From MADRE2 sp964397015 (GTDB lineage Bacteria; Desulfobacterota; Desulfobacteria; Desulfobacterales; Desulfobacteraceae): DNA of 21,873 bases. The DNA lies in NCBI GenBank assembly GCA_964397015.1, contig CAYNHL010000058.1, forward strand, positions 1-21,873. The letters are read 5' to 3'. Positions 7,004 to 14,074 of the stretch are shown piece by piece (the stretch's first letter is position 1; each line of letters opens with the position of its first letter). Below the pieces are notes generated by a model. It did no database searches. It was not told the origin of the DNA and was given only the letters and a program-made list of their open reading frames with translations. The position numbers and the translations under genes are program-made.

Positions 7004-7291
7004 ATGGACAGTCTTCGATATCTTGATGATGTAACCACGCTGGAACTCGATGAAACAGCGTGCATTGGATGCTCGCTTTGCACCCAGGTCTGCCCGCGGG
7101 CGGTATTTGAAATGGTGGATGCCAGGGCCAGAATAATTGACCGGGACGCCTGCATGGAATGCGGGGCCTGTGTAAACAACTGCCCGGCAGACGCAATCAG
7201 CGTCACGCCGGGTGTCGGCTGAGCCGCCTACATTATCCAGGTCTGGATAAAAGGAAAAGAAAAGGCTTCCTGCGGAGAAGGGTGCTGCTGA
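7004..7291 (+). CDS. hgcB: HgcB ferredoxin with in-frame TGA at codon 73, probable selenoprotein
   Basis: HgcB is the 2x[4Fe-4S] ferredoxin that supplies electrons to the HgcA corrinoid. Cluster motifs are CIGCSLCTQVCP (Cys20, 23, 26, 30) and CMECGACVNNCP (Cys50, 53, 56, 60). A conventional reading stops at TGA 7220-7222 after 72 residues (TPGVG). Continuing through it gives A-A-Y-I-I-Q-V-W ... and ends with SCGEGCC at a TGA at 7289-7291. That makes 95 codons with Cys94-Cys95 last. From memory, HgcB of strain ND132 is 95 residues with a conserved Cys73 and terminal Cys94-Cys95, so the TGA falls exactly on Cys73. A SECIS-like hairpin follows. I therefore read codon 73 as selenocysteine. Ribosome site AAGGAGAA lies upstream. 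Alternatives are a nonsense mutation or a base error in a Cys codon. The readthrough end leaves only 4 bp to the convergent cyclase gene. Confidence 0.88.
7227..7254 (+). promoter_or_regulatory. Candidate bacterial SECIS element in hgcB
   Basis: TTATCCA (7233-7239) and TGGATAA (7244-7250) form a perfect 7-bp stem closing GGTC; opened by one pair, the apical loop is AGGUCU, as in the E. coli fdhF SECIS recognised by SelB (from memory). A lower CCT/AGG pairing (7227-7229 with 7252-7254) can extend it across a small internal loop. The GGTC starts 18 nt after the TGA, nearly the same spacing as in fdhF. I see no obvious bulged U in the stem. It lies entirely inside coding sequence, as bacterial SECIS elements do. 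Confidence 0.72.
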
Positions 7292-7295
7292 TCCC

Positions 7296-9296
7296 CTATT
7301 TTTTGACCTGCCAGGCACCGTCCCAGTCCTGGGCCGGCGGGTGTATGGCAAATTCGCGACACCTTGCCAGCATTGTCCGGGCTGGCCCGTCTTCCGGCAC
7401 GTGCACAAGAGCCTGCCCAAAAATTTCGGCAGCCTGTTTCCATTCTCTTTGCCGGTATGCTTCGAGCCCCTTTTTATAAACATCTACAAGTAAAAGGGTG
7501 TTCTGGGTCAGCCGCCCCGGGTATCCCAGGATTTCGTGTGCTGTTACGACATTGTTTCTGCCGGCCAGCCGGATGGTGTCAATCTCCCTGGTTTCGACAA
7601 CGCCCTGGACTGCCTGCCGTGTGCTTTCACTCACCAGGCAGTAAGTTTTGTAGGCTTTGTTTGCCCCTTCAAGCCGGCTGGCGATATTGACAGTATCTCC
7701 CATCATAGTGTAATCCATCCTCCGGTCAGATCCCATATTGCCCACCACGGCCGGACCTGTTGCCATACCGATCCTCATCTTCAATACCGGCAGCCCCCTT
7801 GAAAGCCAGTCCCGGTTCAGGATCAAAAGAGCCTCCTGCATCTCGATACAGGCCATGCAGGCCTGCACCGGGTGATCGGGCAAGTGGTTCGGGGCATTGA
7901 ACATCGCGATAACTGCGTCGCCTTCAAACTTGTCCACAGTGCCGCTGTGCTCCAGGAGAATATCTGTCATGCGGGTCAAAAATTCATTCAGCAGGCTCAC
8001 CAGCACACGAGGAGACAAGGTCTCCGATATCCTGGTAAAGCCTTCTATGTCTGAAAAAAAAGCCGTGATGACCCGTTCCTCACCGCCGAGAGAAAGCAGG
8101 CCCGGATCGTCAATGAGCTGTCTTACGACTCCGGGTGCCACATAGGTCGAAAAAGCCTGTTGAATGAATTTTCTTTCCCGCCGGCTGTCCATGTACCGGA
8201 AAAAGGGACTTACAAGGTAAAGTCCTGTCAACGGAAGACAAAGGTATAAAAAGGATACGTAAATGCATGCCCTTGAAAACAGAAGGAAAGAACCCATTCC
8301 GGCGGCTGCCCAGCAGAATGCCACCAGAAAAGCACCGGTTTTCAAGCTTTTTGAAAAGAACAGGCGCCCTGCACCAAGACAGAGGACTATGGCTGAAAAA
8401 AAGATCCAGCCGACGGGCAGCACCCTAATGCCGTTGCCGAGAAGCAGGTTGTCAGCCAGGGTGGCGTGGATTTCCACACCTGACATATAACCATCCCCCC
8501 AGCGGGTAAAGGGTGTGGGAAAATGATCGGGCCCTGCCTGGCCTGCACCTGGCGTGTTCTGTGTGCTAAGGCCCACAAAGACCAGCTTGTCTTTTAAAAA
8601 CGCCCCGGGCAGGTGACTTTCGGGTGCCAGTGCCTGGTAATAGGAAATGGTTGCAAATGTCCTGTGGGGACCGGCAAAGTTGATCCGCTGTTTAAAACCC
8701 CGGTCCTTGAAATGCTCCTTTCCCAGAAACTGCAGCACTGCCCGGCCCGATAAGGTCTGAGTGACAGGTGTTGCAGCCGGGGGCCTGCGGATGAATCCGT
8801 CAGGATCCACCGGCAGATAAATCAGACCGGTACTTGTCCGCGGTCCTGTCAATGAAGGATGGGGACCTACGATCGTGTCGCGGGCATAGGTCTTTGTTGC
8901 AACCTGGTCGATATCAGCGGCCAGGACCAGTGACGGATAACGTAAAAAAGCCTGCCTCAAGACGGCATCTTCTCCGGGCGTGGAGGGATCTGCAAACAGA
9001 ACGTCAAACGCAACCGACCGGGCGCCGGCAGCATAAAGGGCATCCAGGAGACCGGCATGAACACTTCTCGGCCATGGCCACTGCATTTCCAGGAGGCCGA
9101 AGCTTGGCTCGTCAATTGCCACGATGACAATATCTTTTGCCGGGGCACGGGGACCTCGAAGGCCGAAAAAGATATCATGGAAAAAAATATCCACGGCCCT
9201 GCCCCAGGGTGTCATGCACCCTCCAAAAATGAACAGGACCAGCACAACTGCGGCCCAAAGCCTGGATTTGCGCCCGATATGCCTCAAGGATTTCAT
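7296..9296 (-). CDS. CHASE2-domain class III adenylate cyclase
   Basis: A 666-residue membrane protein. An N-terminal helix (13-27) is followed by the extracytoplasmic CHASE2 sensor domain (about 35-285, with VIVAIDEPSFGLLE and AARSVAFDVLF-type motifs), then three helices (about 293-310, 319-341, 345-366) and a cytoplasmic class III cyclase domain (about 405-590). The cyclase has both metal aspartates (Asp416 in FFSDIEGF, Asp460 in FEGDAVIAMF) and the MDYTMMGDTVNIASRLEG segment, so it should be active and make cAMP. A short TPR-like tail (605-650) follows. The gene starts 3 bp after the stop of the FecR-TPR-barrel gene without a clear ribosome site, implying coupled translation. It is convergent with hgcB. 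The signal sensed by CHASE2 is unknown. Confidence 0.93.
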   Translation of the reverse strand: MKSLRHIGRKSRLWAAVVLVLFIFGGCMTPWGRAVDIFFHDIFFGLRGPRAPAKDIVIVAIDEPSFGLLEMQWPWPRSVHAGLLDALYAAGARSVAFDVLFADPSTPGEDAVLRQAFLRYPSLVLAADIDQVATKTYARDTIVGPHPSLTGPRTSTGLIYLPVDPDGFIRRPPAATPVTQTLSGRAVLQFLGKEHFKDRGFKQRINFAGPHRTFATISYYQALAPESHLPGAFLKDKLVFVGLSTQNTPGAGQAGPDHFPTPFTRWGDGYMSGVEIHATLADNLLLGNGIRVLPVGWIFFSAIVLCLGAGRLFFSKSLKTGAFLVAFCWAAAGMGSFLLFSRACIYVSFLYLCLPLTGLYLVSPFFRYMDSRRERKFIQQAFSTYVAPGVVRQLIDDPGLLSLGGEERVITAFFSDIEGFTRISETLSPRVLVSLLNEFLTRMTDILLEHSGTVDKFEGDAVIAMFNAPNHLPDHPVQACMACIEMQEALLILNRDWLSRGLPVLKMRIGMATGPAVVGNMGSDRRMDYTMMGDTVNIASRLEGANKAYKTYCLVSESTRQAVQGVVETREIDTIRLAGRNNVVTAHEILGYPGRLTQNTLLLVDVYKKGLEAYRQREWKQAAEIFGQALVHVPEDGPARTMLARCREFAIHPPAQDWDGAWQVKK

Positions 9297-9299
9297 GGA

Positions 9300-12200
9300 T
9301 CAGAAATTCAAGGACAGTGTAACAAGGAGTTGTCTTGAAGGAACCCTGCCTGTAAAAACCATATCATCCACCACCCAGTTGAAATGGTTGTCAAACAGGT
9401 TGCCTATTTTCATTTCAATGCTTCCACGCTTTTCAGAAAACCGGCAGCCCACCTCAAGGTCTGTCACCCATATGGTTTCATTTTCCCTGCCGGCAGCCTT
9501 GAAATTGATCTGCCTGAAGCTCTGAGACAGGCCTGCGAAGATACCGGAGGGATGGACCAGTTTCAAGCCCGCGGCAACAAGGTGATCGGTACGGTTTTTT
9601 TCAGGTGAAAAGTCATCTTCGATATCGAGGAACCGGTAGCGGACATTCAGCCCCATTCCCGGCCCGACGATCTGGTTCCAGGCAGGCTCTATCCCCTTGA
9701 CCCTTGTATCCCACAGGCTGCCCCCTCCCAAAGCTGCCTCACGGGCGCGGCCCTCAAGAGAAAACAGGTTCAAGACCACACAGCCTTTGTCCCATTCATG
9801 CTCCCAGGCAAGGTCATATTCGGTGGTCACGGTATTTTCATAACTGTTCCTGAACAATGGAATACCTGCGATATCCGTTGGGTCGAGCCGGTCGATCGTA
9901 AATGGTGTCACGTACCTGAAACCCGCGATCCGTATGGTGTCCTCGCCGGTTGGAGTCAGGATCAGGCCGGCTCTCGGGTTCAGGATCTCCTGTTTCTGCA
10001 TGGCACCGGAATAGGTGTTGTGGTTTTTCAGTACATCGTAATACAGGGCGAATTCCGCTGTCAGCCAGGGGTTGACCTGCCAGATATCCTGGCCGTAATA
10101 GCTTTGATACCTGTCACCCAAAGTGTGGTCAATTATTTGTGTTTCAGTTCCCAGATCATACCAAAACCCGTCGCGCCACAGGGAATATTCATAAAGGGAC
10201 CGGTTGTATACTTCCTTGCGCCTCCATTGATGCAGCATGCCGGCGATCAACTGGTGGCTGCCGATCCTGTTGTACAGAAAATGGACCTGGGCCTGGTCCG
10301 AGGTCATGTCAAGCCTGTCATAAAAGGTGTTAAATGCTGCCACCCCTTCTTCAGGATCCACCCAGAAGGCGTTATTGCCGGATGAAGCCTGCTTGAACAT
10401 GCGTTTCCTGCCCATGACCAGGATATCCGCGCCCGGCGCAATGGACCTGTGCCAGCCAAGGGTGGCTGTCCCGGAATCGGATTCCAGCCGGTTACCGGCC
10501 ATGGGCGGGGCATCGTATTCATAAGGATCGGACTGCCGTCCCGTTGTGTCTGCCTGGAGGCCTGAAGCCAGCAGCATGAAACCGTCCCTCGTGGTTGGAT
10601 CCCACTTCAGGCTGAAACCTGCATTGATGTCGTTTCTGCCGTTGTCACCACGCCATCCGCCGGTTTCCCCTGACCCGGCAATTGAATTGAAAGCAAGGTT
10701 TGCAAAGGGAAGCGCGCCGTAAAAAATGGCATGAGTGGTGTATGTATCATGATTTCCTGCAGTTCCGGTCAATGTTCCGCTGACGGAAGGAGCTTCAAAA
10801 AAAGATGTATATTCCTGGAAGGTATTCAAAGAATTGAGATTGGCCTTTTGAAGCATCAGCCCGAGAAGGTTTTCGCTGGCTGAGGATCGAAGGCGGTCCT
10901 CCATTGCAAGCAGTGATCCTGCCAGAAAGGTATGGGCGGCCGAGTTGCCGTAATCGGTCTTTACCGCTGCCAGGGCTTTTATGCGGGCCCATTCCGAGAG
11001 CCCGAGATCCTGGAAAACAATGCTCTGGTCTATATTCTTGACGGCCAGGTCCTGGTCAAGAAGGAACCTGGACCGGTACACGGCCCTGTTGTCATTGAGC
11101 CTGACTGCCTGGTTGAGTGCAGCGACAGCTTCCACCGGACGGTTCAGGTCCCTCAGGATAAGGGCTTCATACAAAAAAGGGGTGGGATCCAGGGGATCCA
11201 GTTTTTTTGCCTGGGACAAAGCTGCAAGCGCACGGTCGAACCGTTTTACCTGGTAGAGCATCTTGGCCCAGTAACTGACGAACAGGGCTCTTTTAGGCTC
11301 TACCAGGACAGCCGTGGTAACCGCTTCCATGGCATCGGCCACACGGCCTTTACGCATACACGCAAGGGCGAGACCCAGAAAGGCCTCTCCCATGCCGGGA
11401 TCTGCCTCGATGGCGGACCTGAAACTCTCCAGGGCCGCATCGGTCTGACGTGCGGCCAGCTGCAAGAACCCCTCGAGGGTGAGCACTCCGGGATTTTGTG
11501 GAGCCATCCTCAAAGCTGCATTCATGGTCGCCTCGGCATCCTGTGTCTGTCCGCTGCCGAAAAGGATGCGTGCCCGGACCAGCATGGCAGGCACATATTC
11601 AGGATCTATCCTGAGAGCCGCATCGGCTGCTTCAAGCGCTTTGTCAAGATCGAACAGAGCCTGGAAGGCATGGCTTAAGACCAAGAACGCGGACGGCGAA
11701 TCCGGCGCAGCACGCACCCCTTTTTCAGCCGCTTCCAGGACACCGGCACTGCCCGCATTTCCACGGGCCAGCCTTACAAGTGCCAAAAGGCTCCAGGCTG
11801 GGCCATACCCGGGCCTGTCATCCGTCAAAGAGACCAGTGCCTGTTCCGCTTCAGCCAGATCCCCTGCTGCAGCCGACAAAACTTCTTCATACTCGATGTC
11901 CACCGGCGGCAGCACAAGAATCCACTGGACCGCATTTTCGGGTGAAACCAGCATCTGTTTGAAAGGAGCTTTTCCCAAAGCGGCCGAAATCATCTCACCC
12001 GGACCTGCCAAAACACTGCCATGGGCATTGAAAGCCTCTACCCTGCCTTCGAGTACGGACATGGTGACCGCGAGATTGTCCTCGATCCGGATCCCGACCT
12101 CGGTCCCCCTTATCCCTGCGGAAACAGCCGGGGTCTCGATCCCGATCCGCGCATCGGGATTCTTGTTTTGAAGCCAGATTTCCCCTGAATCCATCCGGTA

Positions 12201-12590
12201 CACGGAACCGCCGGGGACATTGCCTGATGCCGGCAGGATACCCCTGATCCTGTGCCAGCCTGCACTTGCATCAACGGATTTCAATAAAAAGCGGGTGTTG
12301 CGGTTCAGCTGGATCATGGTCTCGTCCGCCATGAGAATGGCTGCCCACCCGTCAGGGCCCGTAAGTACCAGGTTGCCGTCGTAGAGAGCCTGGCCCGCGA
12401 CAGGCCCGGCAGGCTCTGCGGTTTCATCGGCAAGAATTCGGACATAGCCTTTGTAATGAACCAGACGTCCCGCCGATATCATATCTTCTTGGGCCATGAC
12501 CCGTGAACAAAAACCGAAAATAACGGCGGGTACAATTGCCGTTAAAAGCAGTAATCCTTTTGTTTGGAAAAAGCGCATTGTTCTTGTCAT
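9300..12590 (-). CDS. Giant FecR-TPR-outer-membrane beta-barrel fusion protein
   Basis: A 1,096-residue exported protein with three parts. A signal peptide (cleavage near residue 33, VMA-QE) precedes a FecR-like domain (about 40-205: DGWAAILMADETMIQLNRNTRF, then GIETPAVSAGIRGTEVGI). TPR repeats follow at about 235-540 (for example AFLVLSHAFQALFDLDKALEAADAALRIDP). From about 560 to the end the sequence is rich in alternating aromatic/polar strands resembling a TonB-dependent-receptor-like barrel and ends LLVTLSLNF, with the C-terminal Phe typical of outer-membrane proteins. No plug domain or TonB box is evident. It is co-operonic with the CHASE2 cyclase, so FecR-type sensing at the outer membrane could feed into cAMP signalling; that link is inference. 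An ATG at residue 5 is an alternative start. Confidence 0.85.
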   Translation of the reverse strand: MTRTMRFFQTKGLLLLTAIVPAVIFGFCSRVMAQEDMISAGRLVHYKGYVRILADETAEPAGPVAGQALYDGNLVLTGPDGWAAILMADETMIQLNRNTRFLLKSVDASAGWHRIRGILPASGNVPGGSVYRMDSGEIWLQNKNPDARIGIETPAVSAGIRGTEVGIRIEDNLAVTMSVLEGRVEAFNAHGSVLAGPGEMISAALGKAPFKQMLVSPENAVQWILVLPPVDIEYEEVLSAAAGDLAEAEQALVSLTDDRPGYGPAWSLLALVRLARGNAGSAGVLEAAEKGVRAAPDSPSAFLVLSHAFQALFDLDKALEAADAALRIDPEYVPAMLVRARILFGSGQTQDAEATMNAALRMAPQNPGVLTLEGFLQLAARQTDAALESFRSAIEADPGMGEAFLGLALACMRKGRVADAMEAVTTAVLVEPKRALFVSYWAKMLYQVKRFDRALAALSQAKKLDPLDPTPFLYEALILRDLNRPVEAVAALNQAVRLNDNRAVYRSRFLLDQDLAVKNIDQSIVFQDLGLSEWARIKALAAVKTDYGNSAAHTFLAGSLLAMEDRLRSSASENLLGLMLQKANLNSLNTFQEYTSFFEAPSVSGTLTGTAGNHDTYTTHAIFYGALPFANLAFNSIAGSGETGGWRGDNGRNDINAGFSLKWDPTTRDGFMLLASGLQADTTGRQSDPYEYDAPPMAGNRLESDSGTATLGWHRSIAPGADILVMGRKRMFKQASSGNNAFWVDPEEGVAAFNTFYDRLDMTSDQAQVHFLYNRIGSHQLIAGMLHQWRRKEVYNRSLYEYSLWRDGFWYDLGTETQIIDHTLGDRYQSYYGQDIWQVNPWLTAEFALYYDVLKNHNTYSGAMQKQEILNPRAGLILTPTGEDTIRIAGFRYVTPFTIDRLDPTDIAGIPLFRNSYENTVTTEYDLAWEHEWDKGCVVLNLFSLEGRAREAALGGGSLWDTRVKGIEPAWNQIVGPGMGLNVRYRFLDIEDDFSPEKNRTDHLVAAGLKLVHPSGIFAGLSQSFRQINFKAAGRENETIWVTDLEVGCRFSEKRGSIEMKIGNLFDNHFNWVVDDMVFTGRVPSRQLLVTLSLNF

Positions 12591-12709
12591 TAAACTTTCC
12601 AGGAAAGAATCAATAAATGCACATTCAATCTGGTATCAAGTTCCGCCCAAGGTGTAAAGATCATTTTTTCCATGTGTTTATGACAAATGGCGGCAAAGCG
12701 AAAAAAACC

Positions 12710-12739
12710 TTGACATATGAAGCTGCATGGCCGTATGGT
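12710..12739 (+). promoter_or_regulatory. Putative sigma70 promoter of the DAHP synthase leader
   Basis: Perfect TTGACA (12710-12715), an 18-bp spacer and TATGGT (12734-12739, four of six consensus bases). It stands about 37 bp upstream of the leader-peptide ATG, giving a leader transcript that carries both the peptide and the terminator. The rest of the 185-bp gap to the divergent FecR gene showed no other recognised element. Confidence 0.5.
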
Positions 12740-12775
12740 AAATTCAACTGTAAAATTAGAAAAAAGGCAGCAAGA

Positions 12776-12856
12776 ATGACCAACAGCCGCAAAAGCAGAC
12801 TTTATTACTGTTATTATTATTTTTACGGCCGGGAATGTCTGCTGTGCTTGTGTTGA
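12776..12856 (+). CDS. Tyrosine-rich attenuation leader peptide of the DAHP synthase gene
   Basis: A 26-codon reading frame, MTNSRKS... containing LYYCYYYFYG: six tyrosines and one phenylalanine within ten residues. It ends 21 bp before a strong intrinsic terminator, and a DAHP synthase gene follows. This is the classical layout of ribosome-mediated attenuation: when charged tRNA-Tyr is scarce the ribosome stalls on the Tyr codons and the terminator does not form. The same frame is open upstream to 12617, but that part lies in and before the promoter, so the ATG at 12776 is the plausible start. AGCAGAC (12794-12800), just before the Tyr codons, is complementary to GTCTGCT (12837-12843), a possible 1:2 pairing. 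The antiterminator pairing is not obvious by eye. Confidence 0.78.
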   Translation: MTNSRKSRLYYCYYYFYGRECLLCLC

Positions 12857-12877
12857 ACAAAAAAATACCATAAACCA

Positions 12878-12917
12878 AGAGCCGCGGGCAGCCTGACAAG
12901 CCCGCGGCTCTTTTTTT
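12878..12917 (+). terminator. Rho-independent terminator (attenuator) upstream of DAHP synthase
   Basis: AGAGCCGCGGGC (12878-12889) pairs perfectly with GCCCGCGGCTCT (12900-12911) across a 10-nt loop and runs into seven T residues (12911-12917). It sits between the Tyr-rich leader peptide and the DAHP synthase ribosome site, 41 bp before the start codon, so it must be conditionally bypassed for the synthase to be expressed. Confidence 0.92.
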
Positions 12918-12958
12918 GCGGTTTTTTCAGGTCTGGCCGGGCAAAACCGGAGGAACCC

Positions 12959-14074
12959 ATGACACGCACCTATGACCTGAATGTCAGAACATTCACCCCT
13001 TTAATCACTCCCGGGCAGCTGAAAGAAAAGCTGCCTATCCCTGAAACAGCAAGACAGACAGTTATCAAGGGCCGGCAGGATATTCAGAACATCCTCGACG
13101 GCTCGGACCCCCGCCTGCTGGTCATCACCGGTCCCTGCTCGATTCATGACGAGGCATCGGCCATGGCATACGCTGAAAAACTGTGCGCCATCCGGGATGA
13201 AATCCGGAAGACCATCTGCCTTGTCATGCGCATCTATTTTGAAAAACCCAGGACCACCACCGGGTGGAAAGGCCTGATCAACGATCCTTTTCTTGACGGC
13301 ACATGCTGCATAGAGGCCGGAATAGAAAAGGCACGCAGGCTGCTGATAGAGATCAACCAGATGGGACTTCCCGCAGCCACTGAAATGCTGGACCCCATCA
13401 TTCCCCAGTATATCTCGGGTCTTGTTTCATGGGCTGCCATTGGTGCCAGGACCACCGAATCCCAGACCCACCGTGAAATGGCCAGCGGCCTTTCAATGCC
13501 GGTCGGATTCAAAAACGGCACGGACGGCACATTGACTGCAGCGGTCAACGCCTTACAGGCTTCAAGAGCTCCACAGTGTTTTCTCGGCATCGATCCTATG
13601 GGACGTTCCAGCATTGTCAAGACAACGGGCAATCCTTTCGGGCATCTTGTGCTCAGGGGAGGAGACCACCCTAATTACGATCCCTTGAGCATCAAGGCCG
13701 CATTGTCCCTGCTGAACCAGCGCAAGCTGTTTCCGGCTGTAGTGGTGGACTGTTCCCATGACAATTCCGGACAGGACCATACCGGGCAGCCCCATGTATT
13801 TCAAAGCGTCCTGGAGCAAAGGCTGGCCGGCCAGTCAGGAATTATCGGCATGATGCTGGAAAGCCACCTGAACGAAGGCAGCCAGCAGTTCAAGTCATCG
13901 GGACATCCGCTTGCATACGGCGTGTCAATTACAGACAAGTGCATGTCATGGGAAACGACCAGCCGCCTTTTGCACGCAGCTCACGAAAAACTAAAACAAC
14001 AGTTTTATGAAAAGGCGGCAAGCCAGGATAAAAACAATGCCGGACACAAAGAACTCTGCAGTGCGGTTGAATAA
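12959..14074 (+). CDS. aroF: 3-deoxy-D-arabino-heptulosonate 7-phosphate (DAHP) synthase, type I alpha
   Basis: A 371-residue enzyme joining phosphoenolpyruvate and erythrose 4-phosphate, the first step of the shikimate pathway. AroF/AroG-family motifs: ITGPCSIHDEASAMAYA (residues 56-72), KPRTTTGWKGLINDP, GARTTESQTHREMASGLSMP, GFKNGTDGT, VVVDCSHDNSG and GMMLESHLNEGSQ. Length matches the family (about 350), with a somewhat longer C-terminal tail. GGAGGAACCC precedes the ATG. The Tyr-rich leader suggests the tyrosine-regulated isozyme, hence aroF, but feedback specificity cannot be read from the protein with confidence. The rRNA methyltransferase gene overlaps its 3' end by 38 bp. Confidence 0.95.
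   Translation: MTRTYDLNVRTFTPLITPGQLKEKLPIPETARQTVIKGRQDIQNILDGSDPRLLVITGPCSIHDEASAMAYAEKLCAIRDEIRKTICLVMRIYFEKPRTTTGWKGLINDPFLDGTCCIEAGIEKARRLLIEINQMGLPAATEMLDPIIPQYISGLVSWAAIGARTTESQTHREMASGLSMPVGFKNGTDGTLTAAVNALQASRAPQCFLGIDPMGRSSIVKTTGNPFGHLVLRGGDHPNYDPLSIKAALSLLNQRKLFPAVVVDCSHDNSGQDHTGQPHVFQSVLEQRLAGQSGIIGMMLESHLNEGSQQFKSSGHPLAYGVSITDKCMSWETTSRLLHAAHEKLKQQFYEKAASQDKNNAGHKELCSAVE

Noticed and set aside
7004..7222. hgcB as a simple 72-residue truncated gene or pseudogene
   Set aside because: The frame beyond the TGA keeps the exact family length and the terminal Cys-Cys pair, and a SECIS-like hairpin follows; decay would not preserve these. A base-calling error in a Cys codon remains possible and is noted.
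12617..12775. Upstream extension of the Tyr-rich frame (79 codons in total)
   Set aside because: It covers the promoter region and has no ribosome site; only the part from the ATG at 12776 fits a leader peptide.
12590..12871. Minus-strand 93-codon frame next to the FecR gene
   Set aside because: It lies antisense to the leader peptide and attenuator and has no recognisable domain.
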